From NCBI GenBank assembly GCA_030704615.1, contig CM060734.1, forward strand, positions 5,394,001 to 5,458,000: 64,000 bases of DNA, written 5' to 3'. The notes beneath the pieces are model-generated. The model saw only the letters and a program-made list of their open reading frames with translations. It was not told the DNA's origin and searched no databases. Within the stretch, counting starts at the first letter, position 1, and each line of letters starts with the position of its first letter. The DNA comes from Takakia lepidozioides (taxonomy: Eukaryota > Streptophyta > Takakiopsida > Takakiales > Takakiaceae). A program made the position numbers and the translations under genes. This document shows, in pieces, positions 1 to 9,893 of this stretch.

Positions 1-105
1 GGGTTATTTTGCTTCAGGATTCGACTACAAGGTAGTATACAAGCCCGGAAGGCTTAATGCTCAAGCCGATCACCTTTCCCGATTGTCGGAGGAGTGGGAA
101 GATAT
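1..105 (+). pseudogene. Ty3/gypsy RNase H tail fragment
   Basis: The last part of a gypsy RNase H domain runs off the left edge of the window. Reading from base 2, the translation contains FDYKVVYKPGR followed by ADHLSRLS, the usual end of the RNase H domain where pol passes into integrase. The residues before it (VILLQD) are in another frame, so a one-base frameshift is present near base 20. After ADHLSRLS the sequence changes at about base 100 into repeat U without any integrase. This is therefore a junction between two elements, not an intact pol. The same domain occurs in the gypsy element at 9.5-9.9 kb. Confidence 0.75.
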
Positions 106-512
106 TCATGTCATGTCAAGACATGTACAAGACCCTACTAGGGTCATTGTCAATTAAGGACATAAACAGCCCATAAACAGGGCACCATCTAACACTTCCA
201 TTCTAGTCATGACTTCCCAATTGATTTCACCCAATCATTCATGATAAAACAGGGTGGGAGGGCGGGGTTTGTTTATGTACAGGTCATGACAACAAGACAA
301 AGCATATAAGCAAACATCTTGTGTACTGAAAAATCATATTGCTGCAGCCTGTCATACCCTTTCATCGCATCATAATTACAACAAGACATGCATTAGAGCA
401 AAACATCTTGTGTATGTGAAGCCAACCTGCAATATTACATATTCAAGACATGCCCTTCAAGCAAACATCTTGGGTATGACAAAATAATTTGCAGCCTACC
501 TTATCAGTATTA

Positions 513-960
513 CCCCAAGACATGCATCATGCAAGGCATCTTGGCAAGTAAGAACAACCTGCCATATTACAGATTCAAGATATGTACACACAAGCATCTT
601 GATGGACCAGCCTGCAGTTTGGGCAAATTCCAAGCAAGCAACCAAGTAACCCTCTTGGGCATGACAAAGCATATTGCAGCCTCATTCTTTACCAATTGTA
701 ATTACCCCAAGACATGCATCATGCAAGGCCCCTTGGGTAGTTAAGAACAGCCTGCCATAATACAGATTCAAGACATGTATACACAAGCATCTTGATGGTC
801 CAGCCTGCAGTTTTTCAGTTTCCAAACATGCAACCAAGTAACCCTCTTGGGCATGACAAGACAGATTGCAGCCTCATTCTATACCATTCATAATTGCCCC
901 AAGACATGCATCATGCAAGGCATCTTGGGAATCGAAGAACGGCCTGCCATATTACAGATT
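513..960 (+). repeat. About 192-bp tandem units in repeat U
   Basis: The phrase CCCCAAGACATGCATCATGC recurs starting near 513, 706 and 898, a period of about 192 bp. Each unit goes on to a variant of CATCTTGG, a CCTGCCATA-TTACAG block and a CCTCTTGGGCATGACAA block. CCAAGA and TCTTGG at the unit start form a short inverted repeat. The same array is visible in copies B (near 16.4-16.9 kb) and C (near 52.8-53.3 kb). Confidence 0.65.
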
Positions 961-2104
961 CAAGACATGGACACACAAACATCTTGAGTGCCCGGGACCA
1001 AGCCATCTTGGCCAAAAAATAATCCATACATTGTAGGTAACTGGCCTGATGGCAATACAAGGCTAATAATCATTGGCAAAGGTCTAGTAGAGCTTACCAA
1101 CACTGTTTTCCAGGAGGCTTATGCCAGGGTTTGAAAATAAACCTCACTATGCTCCATTCCACACCAGATTCAGGTCTAAAAGAGGCCTGTCAGTGCCTTA
1201 TCAGGCTGCCATCTTAAAAAATCAGGGCCTCCTCTTCCTTAGAACCTGACAGCCACTGAGGCCTTACCCATAAAACTCGCCTCCTCTTTAAGGCCAAAAC
1301 AGTACCTAGCTTAATAATCCACAGGCACCGCTGTCAAAGATTACAAGACAAGGTAAGGTCCAGATGTTGGGCTTCAAGAGACAGGCCTGCTAGGCTGAAA
1401 TGCTCCATCAAATGTAGCAAAACATAAGTCAAAAGTAAGCATCAGCATGCCAAACCAGGTTCAGGCGGGCCGAAATCGGGGCTGCAGGCAGTAGCCAGGT
1501 CAAGACGCCATACACAATAGGCTCCCTTTGCCCACATCCATATCTGCAAGCTCAAGAGATTTCAAAGCAAGTAGGGATCCTCACCTGGTCCCATCACAAG
1601 CCCCCACAAAAACCAGCAGTTAGTGAGGATTGTGGAACCCCAGGTGAATCACAGACCCCTACACTTGTCATCGATGTCAACTAAGAACCTCAAAAGCGAG
1701 AGAGAAAGACATAAAACAAAAGGAACCCTAATCACCAAAAGCACCTTGAGCGATTGGGGAAGAGAACAGTGCGCCATCACCAGCAGCAAACCACCTCCAG
1801 CAAAGCAAAGAAGAAGTGAAGCATACAAGCACACTTGCTAGGTTTAAGAAGGGAGAGAGAGATATTTCCCCACACAAGCGCCGCTGCAAAAATTAAAAAC
1901 CAGAGGGGGGAAAGAGACGATGCGTTCACAGCATTGTCTCCCGCCTATAAGAAAAAACAAAGCGTCGCCATTGCGCATCCACAGGAGATCGCCCAACACG
2001 GGTATGATGCAGCAAAACGCAGACGCCATAACGCTCTTCCCGCGAGCTCAGAAGCACTGCTCGTGCTTCTGAAGGCGGGAGAGACATCCTAGGGCTCTTG
2101 CCCA

Positions 2105-2705
2105 ATTTTTCATCCGTGCAGGATGAATAATCAACACCACATCCTTTAAAACCCGACGGATTTTATCCATAGCTAGGTTAAATGGTAGGTTTTAGGGTAG
2201 GGATTAGGGTTTCACACCTTAACTAACCATAATTAGGGGTAATTAATATCAGTCCAGGGCCATCAAAAGTTGTACACTTCATCCGGTTCAAATGAAAAAA
2301 TTATTGAGTTCATCCGTTGGAAAAAGTCCAGCAGTAGGATGGAAAAACATGAAATAACATCCAAGGTATCGGTTTTACATCCTTACAGGTAATTCCACAT
2401 CCCAAAAATGCCTCATCCGGTACGGATGAAAAAACAATAAAAGATGAATGAAAAAAATAATATCCTAGCATTTTTCATCCGGTATGGATGGAAAAATAGG
2501 ATGCCAGAGGCAACCCCCATAGAGGTAATTCTCATTCTCTGGTGACTCATCCGGTATGGATGAAAGTCAATAAAAGAGGAATGAAAAATCAGAGACTCAT
2601 CTTAGAGGTAATTCAGTGTCCACCCTGGTAGTTCATCCGGTATGGATGAAAAATCATTATAGGACGGGTGAAAAAACTGCCAGATTCCATCCGGTATGGA
2701 TGAAA
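2105..2705 (+). repeat. Array of short CATCCG...GGATG palindromes
   Basis: At least six copies of a short inverted repeat, CATCC-(about 5 bases)-GGATG, usually followed by AAAA, lie at about 2110, 2408, 2478, 2548, 2634 and 2688. The middle is GGTAT or GGTAC in most. They sit 50-300 bp apart. The reverse-complement array is present in copy B at about 14.7-15.0 kb. Each could form a small hairpin or be a dyad protein site. Confidence 0.65.
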
Positions 2706-2813
2706 ACACAGGAAATTAACACTGATAAAACCGGCCAATTCCAAGGATGGAGGGAGACAGAGGGAGAGAGGGGGCACCCACCAACCAACCCCTGGTATGG
2801 CAGTCCCTTATGG

Positions 2814-2925
2814 TGGTATGCACTCACCCCGTAAGGGATTGCATACCATACCCCTTCATAAGGTTTCTCCCTCTTCAAAGTAGATTCCAAACCCTAGATA
2901 GTTATGCCATAGGGGTGTTAGAGGG
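2814..2925 (+). repeat. Start of repeat U again, with 35-bp palindrome
   Basis: Bases 2814-2848 form an inverted repeat: TGGTATGCACTC, a short middle, then GATTGCATACCA (one mismatch). In copies B (18035-18069) and C (51677-51711) the same element has perfect 12-bp arms and marks the first bases of U next to PPR coding sequence. Here it comes directly after the end of U copy A (CTGGTATGGCAGTCCCT), so the order is U end, then about 110 bp of U start, then the gypsy leader. This suggests a tandem or circular junction of U. Confidence 0.65.
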
Positions 2926-3057
2926 CTGTCTGGGACTTAGAGTGTTTTACGGGTTCTGTGGGGTACCCTTAATTTTTGCACAGACTTACGGATGGTAGAC
3001 TTAGATCAACAGAGGCCTTAGGGGTGACAGGCACAAACTTTAGGGGTGGTAGACAGG

Positions 3058-3245
3058 CTTACACACTCAGTCACAGTTGGACACAGTCGTACACAGTCTA
3101 TCACAGTCTATCACAGCCTGATACAGCTTGTCACAGCCGGACACAACCTATCACAGTCTATCATAGCCAGTCACAGCCCGACACAGTCCGACACAGCCAG
3201 TCACAGCCCGATACGGCTTGGCACAACCCGTCACAGCGTACATAG
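3058..3245 (+). repeat. 10-bp tandem repeat (CACAGYCNRA-type)
   Basis: Roughly eighteen variants of a 10-bp unit built on CACAG(C/T)C follow one another. Open frames through it give repetitive HSRTQ-like peptides that are only the repeat read as codons. An inverted relative with the same unit lies at about 20280-20480. It sits in the leader between U and the first ORF of the gypsy element, so it is probably a family-specific 5' untranslated minisatellite. Confidence 0.85.
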
Positions 3246-3742
3246 GGAACGGTTATCATTGGCAGGGAATGACTGTGTGGGAACGACATCTGCAGAGGGA
3301 ACATGTTTACTTCTTGGGTGACAGTTAGTTAGTTAGGCGGTTAGAACAGCTTGCAGATAAATTAAGCAGGGCAGCGACATGGATGACACTTCTTGGAGGA
3401 AACTTTTGGAGATCAGGACTTAGCCATCGGGAAAGAGAGCACGATCTGGAACGGAGAGATGGAGGGGTCACGAACTGATGATGCTTGATTCATGCAAGCT
3501 GTAGTGATATACCGTAGAGCAGGCTAGGGACACCATGGCTTCGGCCTGATACATGATAAATCTTAATCTGATACTTATTTGATACAATCAGTGAAGTTGT
3601 GGAATGGATGGATGAGTGAATGGAACCTGATAGATACTGAAGCGATCTGATGCTTAAGTATACATAGTAAGGTAATTTGCTAACATGAAGGCAAGAAGAA
3701 ATACAAACAGGAAGCACAACCATGATACACTAGCTGTAGGTC
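3246..3742. other. Leader without gene
   Basis: No gene is supported here. The stretch is conserved, inverted, at about 19.8-20.3 kb, including a GATACTTATTTGATAC segment. It appears to be untranslated leader of the gypsy family between the 10-bp repeats and the first ORF. Confidence 0.5.
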
Positions 3743-4438
3743 ATGACTGATTGTTCTGAGCGGGCTGAGTGCTTAGAGATATCCAACTCTTCTATCTTGG
3801 AGTTCCCACCTCGGATAGCGAAGGGATGGGTGAGTAAAAGCCGTTCGACATTTGGCGACCATACTGGGGAACTGGGTCAAGAACAACCAGATGTGACAGA
3901 CATTTGGTGGGATCATGGTGGATGGAGAATTAAAGAATTTGATGTGAATCAAATTCCTTGTGGAACTGAGAAAGAAAGATTGTCCAAGCAATTCTTTCAA
4001 AGATTCTTGGAATTGCCAGGCGGTTGCAAGGAAAACATTCTTAAGAGAGTGCATGATGTTGATCCTGAGTGGGGTCTGGAGAAAAGAGTGATAAAGATTT
4101 ATCAAGTGGCATGTAGAGGGAGAGCAAGTTGGTTACCAACACTGGTTTATGTGATAGCGTTGTTATCCATTAAACAAGTGGAGTTTGAAGGCTGGGAGGA
4201 ACGGAAAGTGAATGTTTACACTCATATGCATGAAGAATTCGTACTAATAAAGAATTGGATTCCTAAGGATATCCTGTGGATCAAACTTACACCAAGAACA
4301 GCTTTCCAAACGTGCTTGCCATATGGTTATATGGTAACGGAGACTTCTAGTATAACCAAGGGTGCATTGAAGCTTGAAAGAAATCCACGCATATACGAGA
4401 GATACTACAGGAGAGAGTTTTGGTTATTGCCTCATTGA
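3743..4438 (+). CDS. Unknown 231-residue ORF of a gypsy element (copy A)
   Basis: An uninterrupted ORF from ATG (MTDCSERAEC) to TGA (FWLLPH) ends 20 bp before the gag start. I do not recognise a domain. It is Trp-, Tyr- and charge-rich, with WWDHGGW near residue 52 and YERYYRREFW at the C-terminus. It has no signal peptide or clear membrane segment. A second copy on the minus strand at 18951-19775 is almost identical but interrupted by an insertion. Conservation of the frame and its fixed place before gag suggest an accessory ORF of this family, or an N-terminal gag extension. It could be a captured host fragment. Confidence 0.6.
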   Translation: MTDCSERAECLEISNSSILEFPPRIAKGWVSKSRSTFGDHTGELGQEQPDVTDIWWDHGGWRIKEFDVNQIPCGTEKERLSKQFFQRFLELPGGCKENILKRVHDVDPEWGLEKRVIKIYQVACRGRASWLPTLVYVIALLSIKQVEFEGWEERKVNVYTHMHEEFVLIKNWIPKDILWIKLTPRTAFQTCLPYGYMVTETSSITKGALKLERNPRIYERYYRREFWLLPH

Positions 4439-4458
4439 AAATATGAAAGACATGGGAC

Positions 4459-6408
4459 ATGAGTGATGAAAGAGAAGCTAGACTTCACAGATATTCAGCA
4501 AAAAGAGAAAGTTATTTGAAAGCTAATTATCCATATGTTTGGGAGAGAGGAATAGACATAGGGGAATCATCTAGACCTCTCACACGATTAAGATCGGAGA
4601 GTACATTACCCATACCACAGGAACCAGAGTTGGATGCCACTCCTTCTTATTCTTTACAAGAAAGATTAAGGGATTTGGTACAGGAAGAAGATCAGCCACG
4701 AGGGGAGAGATCTGAGGTACATCCCTGGATAAAAGATTTGACAAAAATCTTTGATAAGAGTTGGCATGGGACACCAAAGGCAGGAACTCCAGTTTCTGAA
4801 TCACAAGATAAAGAGGGAGAGGAAGATGTGGCAGAGCCAACGGAGAGTTCAGACTCTCCAACACCATTGCAATTGAGTTACATGAGTGAAGAAGAAGAAA
4901 TCCAAGAAAAGGTCTTGGAAGATGAAAACAGAGAGAAGAATTTGGAAGATGAAGGGTATGAAGAAGTAGACCCAACAGTTGAGGTTGAGACTACAACCAG
5001 GACATCCCAACCTGTTGGACCTGGATCAAGTGGAGCACTTGGATCACAGGCCAACGAAGGTGTCGGCTCAGGGGGATCAGGCGGGCAGCTTGGATCTGGC
5101 TCTGGGGGGACAGGGAGTGTGGGAAGTAGTGCAACTGTAGCTGGGGTTACATTAAGTGCAGAGGGCCCAGTAGCAGGGAGTACTCAGGGGCCAGCACCTA
5201 GTGGGAGTTCCACCACTACAACAACAGGTCCTCAAGGACCAGCACCAACAAGAGGACCAGCACCTGTCAGTGGGCAGGGTGTAGGGCCACAGATGGCGGT
5301 ACCTCCAACACGGGCAAAACCACCTTTTCCAATATATGCAAGGAAATGGGATCATGATGTACACATTAGCCAATTTGAGCCCATGTGTATTGTGAACAAT
5401 GAGAATGGCGATGATGCCAAGATGAGACTGTTTCCTTGTTCACTTATCAAGAAAGCAAGTGAATGGTATGCAAGATTCCCTGATAATCATTTCCTAACCT
5501 GGAATGGCCTTAGTACAGCATTCCGGAATAGGTTCAGGACAAGCAAAATTGAGAATGAAGTGTATGGGAGTTTACAACAGTTAAAGCAAAAGAAGCATGA
5601 AACTGTTGAAGAATACATGGAAAAGATGGAGTTGATGATGAAAAAGTTGGCTGTTGTGCCAGCACCAGGGTTACAGAAGACCTGGTTTGTGAGTGGATTA
5701 AGACTTGAATTACAAAAGAAAGTGGATATGCTACCCCATAATACAGTGGAGGAGGCATTTGAAACAGCCAACAGAATTGAGCAATTGGGAATGCTCAGAA
5801 GAGAGAAAAAGGATGATGAGGACTCTGAAGATGAGTCAGATGAGGAAGAAGAGCAAGAGCTCAAAAGGAAGAGTAAGAAAAAGGAAAAGTTAAAGAGGGA
5901 AAACTATGAGAAAAGACTGGAGGAGATCTTGAAGAAGTATGCCACAGAGGCTGCAACACATTGGAGGAAGGGTGTATGGTGTGCAAAATGTCAGAATGAA
6001 GGCCATACCACAGCTGAATGCCACATGAAGGAGAAACATTGTACTATCTGTAAAATGGATAACCATTCTACTGAGAATTGTTATTACAACAGAAGGACAG
6101 CTACAAGAGAACCTAGGCAAGTAAGTGTGCATCAAGTGCAGCCCCAGCCAAGAAGAAACAATGATCATGACCACTATGGAAGGTCAGGTGGTTATAACAA
6201 TGGTATAGCAGGGAGAGGTAATCCAAGAGGGAATTACCAAGGCAATCCCAGGGGCAACTATCAGGGTAATCCAAGGGGGAATTACCAGCCAGGGAATCAG
6301 GATTATAGAAACAATCCCAGAGCAGACCAAGGGCGAGGACCTAATGGGGAAGAACTGTGTTATTATTGTAACCAGGCAGGACATCGCAAGGCAGCCTGTC
6401 CATTCTAG
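4459..6408 (+). CDS. gag: Ty3/gypsy Gag polyprotein, intact
   Basis: This 649-residue ORF is the structural Gag that packages element RNA. The first about 270 residues are acidic and then Gly/Ser/Thr/Pro-rich, probably disordered. A Retrotrans_gag-type domain follows (about 290-450), with FPIYARKWDHD, WNGLSTAFRNRF and KKHETVEEYMEKM. Next come an acidic, then Lys-rich, probable coiled coil (about 450-500). Two CCHC knuckles (CAKCQNEGHTTAEC and CTICKMDNHSTENC) and a third at the C-terminus (CYYCNQAGHRKAAC) flank tandem GNPRGNYQ repeats. The frame is open throughout, unlike the broken pol downstream. pol begins in a separate ORF about 800 bp later. Confidence 0.9.
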   Translation: MSDEREARLHRYSAKRESYLKANYPYVWERGIDIGESSRPLTRLRSESTLPIPQEPELDATPSYSLQERLRDLVQEEDQPRGERSEVHPWIKDLTKIFDKSWHGTPKAGTPVSESQDKEGEEDVAEPTESSDSPTPLQLSYMSEEEEIQEKVLEDENREKNLEDEGYEEVDPTVEVETTTRTSQPVGPGSSGALGSQANEGVGSGGSGGQLGSGSGGTGSVGSSATVAGVTLSAEGPVAGSTQGPAPSGSSTTTTTGPQGPAPTRGPAPVSGQGVGPQMAVPPTRAKPPFPIYARKWDHDVHISQFEPMCIVNNENGDDAKMRLFPCSLIKKASEWYARFPDNHFLTWNGLSTAFRNRFRTSKIENEVYGSLQQLKQKKHETVEEYMEKMELMMKKLAVVPAPGLQKTWFVSGLRLELQKKVDMLPHNTVEEAFETANRIEQLGMLRREKKDDEDSEDESDEEEEQELKRKSKKKEKLKRENYEKRLEEILKKYATEAATHWRKGVWCAKCQNEGHTTAECHMKEKHCTICKMDNHSTENCYYNRRTATREPRQVSVHQVQPQPRRNNDHDHYGRSGGYNNGIAGRGNPRGNYQGNPRGNYQGNPRGNYQPGNQDYRNNPRADQGRGPNGEELCYYCNQAGHRKAACPF

Positions 6409-7199
6409 ATCAGACACCTGAATGAGATGAGAGCTCCTGTGGGGTGATTGCAGCCTACAGTGTCCATTTTTTGACGTAAATGCGTCATTTAACCTGTACA
6501 TAGTTTATTGGTTTTGATCTACAATCTTATATTTCTATGAAATTTCTTAAAAAGGACTCACAACATTGTACCTATCTACATGTAGTATCTACCTTCTCAG
6601 ACTTGCCCCCAAAAACTGTTATCTCTAGAAGTGATGAACTTTATGAAAAGTCCATAAGCTTTTGTTACAGTCCATACAAAACTTGTTATGGACTCATTAT
6701 CTGTTAGATTTTGTAACATAATTGGAATAAGGGACTTGGCCCTCCCTTGCTATTATGATAAAGAATCTAGTGTGAGAGTTTTTTAACATTTTTACTCATT
6801 AAACTAAATTTTATGTACTTTATCAACCTACCAATAACAGCCATTTTCATAAAGTCCTTTTCAATATGAAAACCAAAACACCCCATGAGCTGTCTTCATT
6901 AAATACAACTATTTATTATAGATGAAGGGTGGCCCAAGGTCAAATTTTCAAAAACGTACTTTTGTGATTATGGTCAAGTTTGGATTACGTTACCGACAAC
7001 ATGTGACAGCATATATCCTCCATAACATCTTTCTTTTTTCCATTTGAAATGACAGTATCCCAACAATAGACGCTCCACATGATATAGTGCAAGTGAATCC
7101 ATGTTTTGGTTTTTTTTCACGATTTTTGTTTTTTTTTTATGTACTTTTATGTAGGCCACATCTTCAACTTTTTGGTCCACTCTTCGTTGCAACTACCCT
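6409..7199. other. Gag-pol spacer, AT-rich, no gene
   Basis: No coding region is supported. The stretch is AT-rich with several T runs, unlike the flanking gag and pol. It separates gag from the first pol-like frame, where related elements usually read on directly, so it may be an internal insertion. I see no clear terminal repeats. Confidence 0.4.
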
Positions 7200-8652
7200 G
7201 TGAATGAAGGCCCAGTGGTGGCAGCTCACATGGTTAGGCCATGTTTTGTACCAGAAGTGAGTACAATGATAGTGACCAGAAGCAAAGTTAAACTAATAGC
7301 TCCAGTGGATGAGGAAGAAGATGATAATGAAGATGGCAGTGATGTGCCTGAAGATGATGAGGCTTGGAGAGATGAGAAGGAACTACACAGGGAAGTGGCT
7401 GACACCATAAGGGAAATGCAGAAGAATACTAATATCCCTATGACAGATCTTCTGACTCTGATAGAGAAGATGGAGAGGGTGAAGATGAAGTGAAGAAAGA
7501 AGCTGCACAAGTGTAGAGTAATGAAGGGACTCTGGCTGAAGTAATATGCCAGACCAAAGCTGAGATTACCATTGGACAGCTATTGGCTGTGGCACCTCAT
7601 TGTAGGCACAAGCTATATCAAGCAATTAATCAGATTGCTCATGTGACAGAGAACGCAGAATTGCGCAGCAAGGTGACAAGTTATAATGTGAAGCCTGAAG
7701 GGCAAAAAACAGTCATGGACTTTGATGATTCTATGCTAGTAATCCAACTGAGAATTGGAAGCACAGATTTGACTGATGTACTGATAGATGGAGGCTCAGG
7801 AGTGAATATTATGACAGACCAATTAAGGCAGAAGCTGGTCTGAGTAACATGAAACCAGCCCCATTTACAGTAACAATGGTAGATCAAAGGAGTGTACAGC
7901 CTTTAGGCTTGATGAGAGGAGTTAAGATACAGATTCAGAAGATGGTCTTTAAGATCACAGTGACTGTGTTGAAAATGGATGATGTTATGGAAGCTTACTC
8001 CTTATTGCTGGGTCGACCATGGCTGAAACAGGCCAGGGTATTCCATGACTGGAATTCCCAGTTACTCACTGTGCATGATGGGAAGCACAAGATACATGTC
8101 ACCACTACGAAATCTAGTAGGCTACCTGCTACCAAAAGACCTCGTGGAGTCAGAGAGTATGACTGGAGGGGAGGACTTGATAAGGAGCAGGAAGCTACCC
8201 TGTTTGCTGCGCACCCAGAGTGGGAGCAGGTTGCAGAAATGCAACTGGGAGGCCTGAGTTTTAAAGGTATATGTTGTGGTACAGTAACAGCAACACCAAT
8301 TGAGGGGGAAACAAGTAGTTACCCACCACATTTCTATGAGGAAAGAGAGGGAGAAATGGAAATCCTAGAAAAACCAGCCACTGTGAGTTTACATGATGAA
8401 TTAGTGGCTGGATGGACAATCACAGCTGAAAAGCAGGTGAGAGACGTGAATGTGGGAACTGAGGAGGAACCAAGAATGGTGAAAGTAGGGGCTGACTTGG
8501 AGCCAAAATTCTTTGAGGAAGCTAAGAGCCTGTTTATCAAATACAAAGATGTATTTGCTTGGAGCTATGAGGATCTGAAAGAGATACCACCTGAGATTTG
8601 CCAGCATAAGATTGAACTGGAACCCAGGGTCGGTACCAATCAAACAGGCTAG
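7200..8652 (+). pseudogene. pol: Gypsy pol: aspartic protease and pre-RT region, broken
   Basis: The protease part of pol is present but interrupted. Bases 7200-7493 encode an acidic linker. Bases 7583-7843 contain the active-site turn LIDGGSGVNIM. Bases 7849-8652 contain the later protease motif LLLGRPWL and then the usual segment before RT (KDVFAWSYEDLKEIP). Stops near 7494, 7514 and 7841 and a frameshift near 8630 break the frame. Protease would cleave Gag and Pol in particles. The copy cannot make a full polyprotein. Confidence 0.8.
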
Positions 8653-9520
8653 GTACAGGATGAATCCTAACTATGCACAGAAGATTGGGGATCAAGAAGC
8701 TGGCTGAGGCTAAGTTCATATACCCAATAGAGTATACAACTTGGTTGTCACCCATTGTGATAGTTCCCAAGAAGAATGGCAAACTGAGAGTTTGTGTGAA
8801 CTATAAGAAGTTGAATGCTTGTACAAAGAAAGATCCATTTCCTTTGCCATTCACAGAAGCTGTACTGGACACTGTGGCAGGCCATAAGATGTACTCATTC
8901 ATGGATGGCTTCAGTGGATATAACCAAGTGCAAGTGGCGGAAGAAGACCAGGGAAAGACAACTTTCATCACAGACTGGGGTGCTTATGCATACAAAGTCA
9001 TGCCTTTTGGACTTTGTAATGCACCAGCAACTTTCCAGATGGTGATAAGTGAATCTTTTCACGAGTATCTGGATGATTTCATGCAAGTGTTCTTAGATGA
9101 CTTCAGTGTGTACAACTCTAAGAATGAGCACTTGCAGAAGTTGGAATTATGTTTGGCCAGATGCTGGATGAGAGGTCTTGGACTGAACCTGGAAAAATAT
9201 ACTTTTTGTGTGAACTCAGAGGTAATACTGGGACAAATTGTGTGTAAGAAGGGACTGCTTGTGGATCCTAGAAAGACAGAGGCTATTAAAGCCTCACCAC
9301 CACCAAGTAATGTTAAGGGTCTAAGGAGGTTCCTTGGACAAACTACTTATCATAGAAGGTTTGTCAAACGGTATGCACAGATGGCAGCACCATTGAGCAA
9401 GCTTTTGAAGAATGATGCAGTGTTTACATGGACAGCTGAATGTCAGTAGGCTTTTGAGGAACTTACATTGTCAGTAACAACTACACCTGTGCTGATTAAC
9501 CCTCACTTGCATGTAGTATT
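8653..9520 (+). pseudogene. pol: Gypsy pol: reverse transcriptase, broken
   Basis: The RT domain (RVT_1) is recognisable from YTTWLSPIVIVPKKNG through LRVCVNYKKLN, FSGYNQV, MPFGLCNAPATFQ and the catalytic FLDDFSVYN. FLDD in place of YxDD with the following FSVY resembles non-chromoviral plant gypsy lineages such as Athila/Tat. A frameshift lies near 8640-8680. An in-frame TAG at 9447-9449, where a Gln or Lys codon is expected before AFEEL, ends the long frame. It would copy element RNA into DNA. Confidence 0.85.
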
Positions 9521-9522
9521 TC

Positions 9523-9893
9523 ATGTACACTGTGATGCCTTCAGGGGAAGCACTGGGAGTTGTGTTAGCTCAAAATATCACAGGAAACATAGATTCACAT
9601 GTGTACTATGCTAGCAGGTTGTTCAACAGTGCTGAAAAGAACTATAGCACCACTGAAAGAGAAGCATTGGCAATGATTTATGCAGTCAAGAAATTCAGGC
9701 ATTACCTATTGGGAAGGAAGTTTATGTTTTATGTGGATCATCAGGCTTTGATTTATCTGGTGAACAAGTCTTTGATAAGTGGCAGGATAGCAAGATGGTT
9801 AATAATCTTGCACGAGTTTGAATTCAAAGTTGTTTACAAGCCTGGGCGTTGCATCTTGTGGCAGATCACTTGTCACGCCTATCAACAGGAGAG
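9523..9893 (+). pseudogene. pol: Gypsy pol: RNase H, broken
   Basis: RNase H follows RT after a frameshift. It shows ALGVVLAQ, YYASRLFNSAEKNYSTTERE, RHYLLGRKFMFYVDH and LHEFEFKVVYKPGR, the standard gypsy RNase H order. A second shift near 9845 moves the ending ADHLSRLS to another frame. The domain degrades the RNA template during reverse transcription. The same closing motif appears at the left edge of the window. Confidence 0.8.

Larger units (their letters stand above)
106..2812 (+). repeat. Repeat U, copy A (5'-truncated)
   Basis: This stretch has near-identical copies on the minus strand at about 17.3-14.6 kb and on the plus strand at about 52.4-54.5 kb. Landmarks shared by all three are the sentence beginning GAGTGGGAAGATATTC, the CAAGACATGCATCATGC units, and the block around CCCTACACTTGTC. 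No convincing gene is seen; short open frames are not conserved in codon sense. The right part (2.1-2.8 kb) is rich in TTCATCC motifs. It is probably LTR or leader sequence of the fern gypsy family whose gag follows, but no clean LTR pair or primer-binding site was found. Confidence 0.7.

Noticed and set aside
3058-3245. CRISPR-like array
   Set aside because: The units are contiguous 10-bp repeats with no spacers, in a plant retroelement leader with no cas genes.
3046-3321. Repetitive HSRTQ-type protein
   Set aside because: It is only the 10-bp tandem repeat translated; three units equal ten codons, giving apparent peptide repeats in more than one frame.
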